DNA of 5,888 nt from NCBI GenBank assembly GCA_039029315.1, contig JBCCGK010000214.1, forward strand, positions 1 through 5,888, given 5' to 3'. The notes below the pieces were generated by a model. It ran no database searches, had not been told where the DNA came from, and was given only the letters and a program-made list of their open reading frames with translations. A program made the position numbers and the translations under genes. Within the stretch, counting starts at the first letter, position 1, and each line of letters opens with the position of its first letter. Shown here piece after piece: positions 1 to 5,888 of this stretch. The stretch comes from JBCCCJ01 sp039029315 (GTDB lineage: Bacteria > Bacteroidota > Bacteroidia > J057).

Positions 1-7
1 AAAACCG

Positions 8-59
8 CCAAAATTCTAAGCCCAACTCCTCTAAGCCGCCCCAGTTCACCGAATTTTGG
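8..59. repeat. 9-bp inverted repeat at left edge
   Basis: CCAAAATTC (8-16) is exactly complementary to GAATTTTGG (51-59), with 34 bases between the arms. The loop and flank also contain CTAAGC three times (16-21, 31-36, 72-77). The function is unknown. The arms could form a long-loop stem in a transcript, or be the edge of a small intergenic repeat that continues left of the window. Confidence 0.4.
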
Positions 60-62
60 GGG

Positions 63-80
63 CCAGCTCGCCTAAGCTGG
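63..80. repeat. 6-bp hairpin CCAGCT/AGCTGG
   Basis: CCAGCT (63-68) pairs perfectly with AGCTGG (75-80) around a 6-base loop. On the plus strand it is followed by TAAAAG rather than a run of T, so it is not a convincing intrinsic terminator. It could be a transcript-end structure for a gene entering from the left. Confidence 0.35.
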
Positions 81-114
81 TAAAAGTGTACGGTAAAGAA
101 ATTTGAATTTCCAT

Positions 115-155
115 TTTGGACAAAGTCAAACTAAGAATTTGGACAAATGTATAAT
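115..155. promoter_or_regulatory. Two TTTGGACAAA boxes beside a TATAAT
   Basis: The 10-mer TTTGGACAAA occurs at 115-124 and again, identically, at 138-147, a start-to-start distance of 23 bases. Each copy is itself a small palindrome (TTTG-GA-CAAA). A perfect TATAAT lies at 150-155 on the plus strand. On the minus strand, 151-144 reads TACATTTG, which fits the TAnnTTTG -7 element known from Bacteroidota promoters. No good upstream element sits at the right distance for either reading. This is a candidate operator/promoter region, most plausibly for something to the left of the window. Confidence 0.25.
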
Positions 156-185
156 TGAATTGACAATCATCTTCCACCCTCTCGC

Positions 186-203
186 TCTCCCGCCAGCGGG
201 AGA
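186..203. repeat. 7-bp GC-rich hairpin past the orphan gene
   Basis: TCTCCCG (186-192) pairs with CGGGAGA (197-203) around the loop CCAG. It lies 78 bases beyond the stop of the minus-strand gene ending at 281. Read leftward, it is followed by GCGAGAGGG and not by a T-run. It may stabilise a transcript 3' end, or be a dispersed intergenic repeat, but it is not a canonical intrinsic terminator. Confidence 0.4.
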
Positions 204-218
204 CATCGACCCACAAGG

Positions 219-240
219 CCAGAAATCAACGATTTCCTGG
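219..240. repeat. Hairpin 41 bases past the orphan gene
   Basis: GAAATC (222-227) and GATTTC (231-236) pair around a 3-base loop. After a one-base bulge (C at 237) the stem continues with CCA (219-221) against TGG (238-240). On the minus strand this is the first structure after the TAA at 283-281. It has no T-run after it, so it is at best a 3'-end stabilising or Rho-assisted structure for the two-gene transcript. Confidence 0.4.
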
Positions 241-280
241 GGGAGGAACAAGATCCTACATTTTAATTGTGTCTCCTGCC

Positions 281-1228
281 TTACATGGGAAATAATGGCG
301 ACAACTTTTGGTACAGAAGATGATCTTGAGGTTTGATGGACAATTGCCTTCTCGTGAATTCTTGCTGAAGGAGGGCGTATTTTTGGATGGTGTCATCCGG
401 CAATCGTCTCTGATTGGATAGATGATTATCCATATCCTTCAGCACCATGATGAAACTGTTGTAAATGTCCTCCTTGGAAAATGGTGCCAATGGATTCGGG
501 GGAGTATGGTTTTCAGAACCAGTCTGCTGGGGAAAGTTGCCTGCTTTCACACTGTCGAGCACTTCCTGATTGAGGCTGGTATTGGGAAAATGATCTGCAA
601 CGTTCAGATAGAGATAGACGGCTTTTTTGATCTTCTTGAGTGCCGCATAATAGTCTGACAAATTTACTATGATGCCTTTGATCAAATCTTGCATCAAATG
701 GATGTACTGATGTTTTATGTTTAAAAACCCCTTGTCAATAAATTGTTTGTCATGGATCAATTGATCTATGTCAATCAGTGCTTGTGCCAGGTAGATTGTT
801 TCTTCTTCTGCATCTTTTTTCATGAGCTCACCGCTGCTTTTCTTCACCTGAACCAATTCTTCCCGAATAGCCAGGATGTCTTCTTCTGAGCGCTGTATGA
901 GAGAATAGTCCTTTGCCAACCCAAAGTCCTTCCCAAATTCCGACACTACAAATTCATCCCTTGCCTCAATGAATCTATGGACTGAAAATGTGAGAAGAGA
1001 TAATCGCTGGTTATAGGCATGATCTAGCAAGATGCCAGCGATACATTCATTCATTAATGTCTGAAATCGCGTATGGAGTGTGTCAAAGTCTGCATTCGTC
1101 TCCCCCAGATTCCTGAGTTCTGTTCCAATGTAGTCCAGGGTCTTTTTGAGAACGATTTCTTTCTCCTCCTCCAGATCCTCAAATAGGACCAATGCAGTTT
1201 GTTTGATTGTTGTTAAGCTGTTTGTCAT
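281..1228 (-). CDS. Helix-rich cytoplasmic protein of unknown function
   Basis: A 315-residue open frame starts with ATG (1228-1226) and ends with TAA (283-281). I do not recognise the family. There is no signal peptide or membrane segment. Composition and heptad-like spacing of Leu/Ile with charged residues suggest an almost wholly helical protein. An acidic stretch lies at 17-24 (EDLEEEKE). Possible coiled-coil helices span about 110-160 and 170-212. A Pro/Asn-rich linker at about 232-250 separates the main body from a C-terminal helical piece (about 251-315). No catalytic motif, nucleotide-binding loop or metal cluster is visible. An AGGA lies 11 bases before the ATG, a weak ribosome site that still supports this start. 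The gene follows the esterase gene on the same strand after 96 bases and could be co-transcribed with it. A structural, adaptor or regulatory role is possible but is a guess. Confidence 0.8.
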   Translation of the reverse strand: MTNSLTTIKQTALVLFEDLEEEKEIVLKKTLDYIGTELRNLGETNADFDTLHTRFQTLMNECIAGILLDHAYNQRLSLLTFSVHRFIEARDEFVVSEFGKDFGLAKDYSLIQRSEEDILAIREELVQVKKSSGELMKKDAEEETIYLAQALIDIDQLIHDKQFIDKGFLNIKHQYIHLMQDLIKGIIVNLSDYYAALKKIKKAVYLYLNVADHFPNTSLNQEVLDSVKAGNFPQQTGSENHTPPNPLAPFSKEDIYNSFIMVLKDMDNHLSNQRRLPDDTIQKYALLQQEFTRRQLSIKPQDHLLYQKLSPLFPM

Positions 1229-1324
1229 GTTTGTATCATTCCTGGTTGAGCTATTGGCACAAATTGCGATTGTCTCAGCTTCCCTGCGTTTCCTGCCATC
1301 GGTCCATTGCTTTCCTGCTCCGTG
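1229..1324 (-). other. 96-bp gap between the two minus-strand genes
   Basis: This short gap separates the esterase stop (1327-1325) from the start of the orphan gene. I see no stem followed by T-run and no convincing promoter. Its only marked element is the AGGA (1243-1240 on the minus strand) ahead of the orphan gene. The lack of signals is compatible with a shared transcript but does not prove one. Confidence 0.4.
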
Positions 1325-2533
1325 TTAGTTTGATGAAGGAGTGATTGAATCTAGCAGGAGCAACCCATCAAATGCCCTGGATAGAATCAGGCTATTGGAC
1401 CGAGAGAGATCGATGAATGTATTGTTGATGATGATGGGCTGATGGAGCCACTCTGACCCTTTGCCTGGTGATTGAGGAATGTCCAAAAAGGACATTCTGG
1501 CTTGATCTGCTTCAATGATGTGTTTGATGTCGAGGGAGGTGGTATCTGCTGGAGAAAGGATTTCTGTTTCTCCACCATTGTTGGTAAATGCGCCTTCTTT
1601 TGCAAATACGCCCATGACATACATTTCTTCCCCAAATTCCGCTTGCAGAAATTCGCCCATGACCTCTTCCTTCTCATTATATCTGGAAATGTGAAAATTG
1701 TGGGCAACAATAATCGCTTTTTGGGTGGGGGCATATTGTTGCAGTATCCACTTGATATTGTCGGCCATGGCCAGATCGCGATCCTTCCAACGTTGATTCC
1801 AGTCTTTTGTTTTGCTAAAATCCAGCAGATAGGTGAGAAACCGCATTCGATTGTCAATCACCTTTCTGGCAAAGTGATCTGCTGTATCCAGTTGCGATTG
1901 GAGGGAGGCATAGGCTGTGATCAATTGGTGGGTGGCTGTTTTGACAGAATCATAGACCGTTCTGTAGTTGGACAATTGCGTCTTGATCTCAATAAATTGT
2001 TTTTCCAATTGGTCTATGGACTGTGGGTCGTCTAGTTTTTCTCCTACATATTGTGTGAATGTCCATCCTGTACGTTGAATATCAAATCCGGCCAGTTTGA
2101 TTTGCTGTGCTTTGGCATATTCCATTAGCGCGACAAATTCCTGATTGCGCCAGCCCCAAAAAAATCCAGCAGTCAATGCCTGATCTTTCAGCCGGTGAAT
2201 GTTGAGATGGACCGCGCCTATCTCTCCCAAACCGGATTCAAACAGAATGAGATCGAATCCAAGTTGTTCATGCAAGTGCCGGATCAACTCATTTCGGCTT
2301 GCGAATATTTCCTTGCTTCCATGATTGAATTCACCGAGCAATACCAGCCTTTTGTCTGCGACGCGTTGAAGGATGGGATCATATGTTCCGTTTTGATAGG
2401 TCTCATCCACTTCCAAAGAAACAGATGCCTCCCGAATGAAAGCCAGCTGATCTGTTGTCAACCATTGGGCCTGAAGAGGAAGGGCCAGACCTGATGTGAA
2501 GATAAAAATGAGGAGAAGGTGTTTCAAGTACAT
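1325..2533 (-). CDS. Secreted erythromycin esterase family protein
   Basis: A 402-residue protein starts with ATG (2533-2531) and ends with TAA (1327-1325). Residues 1-22 form a signal peptide: Lys near the start, a hydrophobic LLLIFIF core, and a likely cut after LQA. The mature protein should therefore be periplasmic or exported. The rest matches the erythromycin esterase family (Pfam Erythro_esteras). It has LLGEFNHG with Glu68 and His71, LFES with Glu99, FFWGWRNQEF (124-133), GFDIQ (149-153), RDLAMADN (252-259) and AHNFH with His278 and His281. The spacings Glu68-His71 (+3), His71-Glu99 (+28) and His278-His281 (+3) match the EreB active-site set E43/H46/E74/H285/H288 as I recall it. True Ere enzymes hydrolyse the lactone ring of 14- and 15-membered macrolides. 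Many distant relatives, especially exported ones, have no known substrate, so 'esterase/hydrolase of unknown substrate' is safer and no ere symbol is given. There is no clear Shine-Dalgarno sequence. It is the upstream gene of a possible pair with the orphan gene. Confidence 0.92.
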   Translation of the reverse strand: MYLKHLLLIFIFTSGLALPLQAQWLTTDQLAFIREASVSLEVDETYQNGTYDPILQRVADKRLVLLGEFNHGSKEIFASRNELIRHLHEQLGFDLILFESGLGEIGAVHLNIHRLKDQALTAGFFWGWRNQEFVALMEYAKAQQIKLAGFDIQRTGWTFTQYVGEKLDDPQSIDQLEKQFIEIKTQLSNYRTVYDSVKTATHQLITAYASLQSQLDTADHFARKVIDNRMRFLTYLLDFSKTKDWNQRWKDRDLAMADNIKWILQQYAPTQKAIIVAHNFHISRYNEKEEVMGEFLQAEFGEEMYVMGVFAKEGAFTNNGGETEILSPADTTSLDIKHIIEADQARMSFLDIPQSPGKGSEWLHQPIIINNTFIDLSRSNSLILSRAFDGLLLLDSITPSSN

Positions 2534-2721
2534 GTGTTATTCTTTTGGTGGTATTGACACCCTGATTCTGCTGATCATTGTCAAACAAAGCTCCGATTTT
2601 ATCTGCTGGTTTCACAATTTTTTGTCTGATTTCCGCTGATGATGGTGTCCGCCTCAGGGAGGAGGAGATTTGTCTTCACAGCAATGGAGGCAACAGGATC
2701 AAAGGCATAATTTTAAGGTAA
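2534..2721. other. Gap between esterase gene and CRISPR array
   Basis: These 188 bases hold no convincing gene. They should contain the esterase promoter if that gene has its own, but I find no clear -7/-33 or -10/-35 pair on the minus strand. If the array is read leftward, this is also its trailer-side flank. It is not markedly AT-rich, which fits a trailer better than a leader. It carries the inverted repeat listed separately. A purine-rich GGGAGGAGGAG (2657-2667) resembles a ribosome site on the plus strand but no gene follows it. Confidence 0.45.
2554..2584. promoter_or_regulatory. TTGACA-N19-TGTCAA inverted repeat upstream of esterase gene
   Basis: TTGACA (2554-2559) and TGTCAA (2579-2584) are exact reverse complements, 19 bases apart, and lie 21-51 bases upstream of the esterase ATG. 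Each half resembles a -35 box, but no acceptable -10 box lies 16-18 bases beyond the minus-strand copy. It may be an operator-like site controlling the esterase gene, or chance. Confidence 0.2.
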
Positions 2722-2751
2722 GGTCTAATTCCAGCATGGTACGATTAAAGG
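2722..2751 (-). repeat. Degenerate terminal CRISPR repeat
   Basis: This copy differs from the consensus at 2723 (T to G), 2725 (T to C) and 2726 (C to T). The other 27 bases match. On the minus strand the changes turn the terminal ATTGAAAC handle into ATTAGACC. Decay of the last repeat at the leader-distal end is common. Here it hits only the handle, which the last repeat does not need to supply to any spacer in the array. This supports the array being read leftward. Confidence 0.85.
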
Positions 2752-2765
2752 CTGATGCTCCGCAT

Positions 2766-2787
2766 TCAGGCTTTCCAAAAAGCCTGA
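2766..2787. repeat. Perfect 9-bp hairpin inside the terminal spacer
   Basis: TCAGGCTTT (2766-2774) pairs exactly with AAAGCCTGA (2779-2787) around the 4-base loop CCAA, and fills 22 of the 36 bases of the leftmost spacer (2752-2787). Neither strand has a T-run directly after the stem, so it is not a complete intrinsic terminator as it stands. It looks like a captured terminator stem from a phage or plasmid, and it would fold the guide on itself. Confidence 0.8.
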
Positions 2788-5700
2788 GTTTCAATTCCAG
2801 CATGGTACGATTAAAGGTAGAAGGGGTCTTTTTTTTGCGGCTGAAATAATGAGTTTCAATTCCAGCATGGTACGATTAAAGGGTCCAAGGAAGAAAGCAA
2901 CATGTAAGAACCGAACCAGTTTCAATTCCAGCATGGTACGATTAAAGGCAACCAACGCCGGAAGGATACGCACGCCATGATAAGTTTCAATTCCAGCATG
3001 GTACGATTAAAGGGACTTTGGCGACCCATACACCAAACAAACGAAACTTGTTTCAATTCCAGCATGGTACGATTAAAGGGGGATAGAATGGCAGCTTTAG
3101 GTCTGTCATCTTTGTTTCAATTCCAGCATGGTACGATTAAAGGCCAACAAATGATCGAACCTCCCAGTCCAGAACAGGTTTCAATTCCAGCATGGTACGA
3201 TTAAAGGCAATTCATCAATCCATCCAAACCTCTTCTTAGCTAAGTTTCAATTCCAGCATGGTACGATTAAAGGCTTCAGTCTTGTGAGGTGTTTGGCGAT
3301 TCGGCTGTATGTTTCAATTCCAGCATGGTACGATTAAAGGCGAACGTGCCGATGGAGTCAGCCAGACCAAGTCGAAGTTTCAATTCCAGCATGGTACGAT
3401 TAAAGGCAAAACATCTATTGTCAATAGCCTGAGTCGGTTTTTGTTTCAATTCCAGCATGGTACGATTAAAGGCAGCGATATCATCCTCATCCAAGGAAAC
3501 AAGAGGGATGTTTCAATTCCAGCATGGTACGATTAAAGGTTTCCATAGTGGAGGAGAACAGATCGTCGAGACGAGTTTCAATTCCAGCATGGTACGATTA
3601 AAGGCAAACATTAGAATCCTATTCGCCCTTTACGACAGAGTTTCAATTCCAGCATGGTACGATTAAAGGCGCCTAGCGCAGCATGGACCGATCCGGTTAT
3701 CCAAAGTTTCAATTCCAGCATGGTACGATTAAAGGTTTTCCAGTTCATCCTCCTGTATTACCCCTTTGCCGTTTCAATTCCAGCATGGTACGATTAAAGG
3801 AGGGCTTTTTCAATCTCCTTTATCCTTGCCATCGAGTTTCAATTCCAGCATGGTACGATTAAAGGTCTTTGCTGTCTTTGGAAGGTCCCTTCTGACATGA
3901 GTTTCAATTCCAGCATGGTACGATTAAAGGGTTACAGAGCGGCACACCGCCGCGATGAAAGCCTTGTTTCAATTCCAGCATGGTACGATTAAAGGCGCTT
4001 TGTGAGTGGCATCTCATTTTGCCCCATTAGGTTTCAATTCCAGCATGGTACGATTAAAGGTGGGGAATTCCAACTTATTATGACATTCAAGATTAGTTTC
4101 AATTCCAGCATGGTACGATTAAAGGAGGGATATGTCAAAAGAGTTAATGATACTATCAGAGTTTCAATTCCAGCATGGTACGATTAAAGGTCGCCCGAAG
4201 CAATCATATCGAACCATACCTTTTTGATGTTTCAATTCCAGCATGGTACGATTAAAGGTATAAAACTTTTTGTGTATATTCACCGTTGAAAATAGGTTTC
4301 AATTCCAGCATGGTACGATTAAAGGATATTAATGACCCTGGCAGAGTTCGAGCGTGAATTGAGTTTCAATTCCAGCATGGTACGATTAAAGGGACATACA
4401 GTACAGATCCGCTTGTTGCTGGAAGTGAAGTTTCAATTCCAGCATGGTACGATTAAAGGGCCTCATTTATTCGGGCATTCCGGTTGACTTCAATGTTTCA
4501 ATTCCAGCATGGTACGATTAAAGGTAATCGCTGTCATCTCGTCTTGTAACTTCTTGAAAGTTTCAATTCCAGCATGGTACGATTAAAGGCTTATGTTCAG
4601 TAATAAAAAACTCCTTATACAGGAAGTTTCAATTCCAGCATGGTACGATTAAAGGTTGTTCGACGACGAGGTTCGAAGTTTTGTCAAACGTTTCAATTCC
4701 AGCATGGTACGATTAAAGGGATGCCCTGGCACGCTTTACCGAGCGCGGACATTAGTTTCAATTCCAGCATGGTACGATTAAAGGGTTTCGCGTCCGGTCA
4801 GGACGTTGCTCAACATCCAAGTTTCAATTCCAGCATGGTACGATTAAAGGAGCTGGATGAGTTGCGCCCGGTTACGATGGACGAAGTTTCAATTCCAGCA
4901 TGGTACGATTAAAGGCTCTACTGCATATTCTAGTCGAGACATAAATCTGCTGTTTCAATTCCAGCATGGTACGATTAAAGGGATCTGGCCAGAGCTGGCT
5001 GCTCAGGAGAAGTACTAGTTTCAATTCCAGCATGGTACGATTAAAGGTCACTCTTACCGCTACAGACACACGGTCGTAGACCCGTTTCAATTCCAGCATG
5101 GTACGATTAAAGGAATAATAAACGTGCCTATCTCATCATTACTCATCTTTGTTTCAATTCCAGCATGGTACGATTAAAGGTGGATGGATACAGCCGATTT
5201 TATGCAATCAAAAGGAGTTTCAATTCCAGCATGGTACGATTAAAGGCGTGTTTTTAGCCTTTTTGCGGGGCGTTCTCTTTTGTTTCAATTCCAGCATGGT
5301 ACGATTAAAGGCACTCCTCCTGTCGCATCAAATGCCCGTCTTGATGAGTTTCAATTCCAGCATGGTACGATTAAAGGAAAAGATCAGTATGGACTGGTAA
5401 GCTACTTTCAAAAGTTTCAATTCCAGCATGGTACGATTAAAGGCTCAGCTCTCAATGCAAAAAAGTATATCATAGCCAGTTTCAATTCCAGCATGGTACG
5501 ATTAAAGGTCCAGATTGCAGCCAGATCGATGGGCGTCTCCACAAGTTTCAATTCCAGCATGGTACGATTAAAGGGGTATTATTCATGATGATATCATTTC
5601 AATAAGTGTGTTTCAATTCCAGCATGGTACGATTAAAGGTCTGGGTTTCGCTTATTGTTTGGATTCTTCAGGCTAGTTTCAATTCCAGCATGGTACGATT

Positions 5701-5888
5701 AAAGGCACTTCGACCCATTATCTGGCCCTGACTACAAGCAAGTTTCAATTCCAGCATGGTACGATTAAAGGGAGGGGCTTCACCGGCAAAAAAACTCTCA
5801 TTACCGAGGTTTCAATTCCAGCATGGTACGATTAAAGGCGGCACAAGATAATATCATTTCCTCTTATGATGTGCGTTTCAATTCCAGC

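Larger units (their letters stand above)
2722..5888 (-). CRISPR. CRISPR array, 48 full repeats, open at right edge
   Basis: The 30-base repeat begins GTTTCAATTCC and ends ACGATTAAAGG on the plus strand. Complete repeats start at 2722, 2788, 2853, 2919, 2984, 3050, 3114, 3178, 3244, 3311, 3377, 3443, 3510, 3575, 3640, 3706, 3771, 3836, 3901, 3966, 4031, 4096, 4161, 4229, 4296, 4363, 4430, 4495, 4560, 4626, 4690, 4755, 4821, 4886, 4952, 5018, 5084, 5151, 5217, 5282, 5348, 5414, 5479, 5545, 5610, 5676, 5742 and 5809. A 49th starts at 5875 and is cut after 14 bases. The 48 spacers are 34-38 bases long (three of 34, eighteen of 35, nineteen of 36, seven of 37, one of 38), and no two look alike. 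All complete repeats except the first look identical. The strand call rests on the minus-strand repeat ending in ATTGAAAC, the typical crRNA 5' handle of many type I-B and III systems, and on the degenerate repeat being at the left end. The repeat has little self-pairing (only CCA/TGG around GCA). No cas genes are visible, so the subtype is undecided. The array would be processed by a Cas6-type nuclease into guides against foreign DNA or RNA. Confidence 0.98.

Noticed and set aside
1..83. Possible C-terminal end of a gene entering from the left on the plus strand (stops at 73-75 or 81-83)
   Set aside because: Two frames are equally open, the stretch is too short to judge, and it is full of small repeats.
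46..114. 22-codon minus-strand frame (ATG at 114-112, TGA at 48-46) below the TACATTTG element
   Set aside because: It is short, has no ribosome site, and falls within the repeated sequence of the left edge.
103..336. Plus-strand open frame of 77 codons at the left end
   Set aside because: It runs through two hairpins, has no ribosome site, overlaps the end of the better-supported minus-strand gene and has no recognisable content.
1387..2494. Other open frames inside the esterase gene (plus 1472-2035, plus 2195-2494, minus 1387-1857)
   Set aside because: They are shadows of the esterase gene, whose own frame carries the full set of family motifs.
281..2533. Self-targeting spacers against the two genes
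   Set aside because: I saw no spacer matching either gene by eye. A proper alignment of all 48 spacers on both strands would be needed to exclude partial matches.
2403..2615. Minus-strand 70-codon frame starting upstream of the esterase ATG
   Set aside because: It overlaps the esterase signal-peptide region in another frame, has no ribosome site and shows no protein-like pattern. It was considered as a leader peptide but nothing supports that.
3679..3686. CAGCATGG inside a spacer matches the middle of the repeat
   Set aside because: An 8-base match with different flanks is most likely chance and not a partial repeat insertion.
4791..4805. CGTCC/GGACG hairpin in another spacer
   Set aside because: A 5-bp stem is not unusual among 48 spacers and has no special position, unlike the 9-bp stem in the terminal spacer.
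2791..5588. Many open frames across the array giving peptides with repeated FNSSMVRLK, FQFQHGTIKG or FNRTMLELK
   Set aside because: The 30-base repeat is a multiple of three and open in several frames, so these are artefacts of reading through CRISPR repeats. They are not repeat proteins.

Overview
The window has two parts. The left part (about 1-2720) holds two leftward (minus-strand) protein genes. The right part (2722-5888) is one large CRISPR array that runs off the right edge. The organism is most likely a Gram-negative bacterium of the Bacteroidota type. This is inferred from moderate GC, a signal peptide ending in LQAQ, weak or absent Shine-Dalgarno sequences, and the general look of the proteins. 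No marker gene proves it.

Left part: bases 1-280 are non-coding as far as can be told. They carry several inverted repeats, a pair of identical TTTGGACAAA boxes next to a TATAAT, and two hairpins just past the end of the first gene. The gene at 281-1228 (minus) encodes a 315-residue, helix-rich, soluble protein that I do not recognise. Upstream of it on the same strand, after a 96-base gap, the gene at 1325-2533 (minus) encodes a secreted member of the erythromycin esterase family. It keeps all five active-site Glu/His positions. The two could form a small operon read right to left, esterase first.

Right part: after a 188-base gap lies a CRISPR array with 48 complete 30-base repeats, a 49th cut by the window edge, and 48 different spacers of 34-38 bases. 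Every complete repeat after the first looks identical by eye. The first (leftmost) repeat has three changes in its first five bases. On the minus strand the repeat ends in ATTGAAAC, the usual 8-base crRNA handle of many type I-B and type III systems. The array is therefore probably transcribed right to left, with its leader and newest spacers beyond base 5888 and its oldest end at 2722. No cas gene lies in the window, so the subtype is open.

If that orientation is right, array and both genes share a strand. Read-through from the array could then reach the esterase gene, unless a strong hairpin in the last spacer or another signal stops it. Nothing here is clearly a new defence system. The points most worth a second look are the self-complementary oldest spacer, the uneven distribution of spacer lengths, the coding-like spacers, and the esterase/orphan gene pair.
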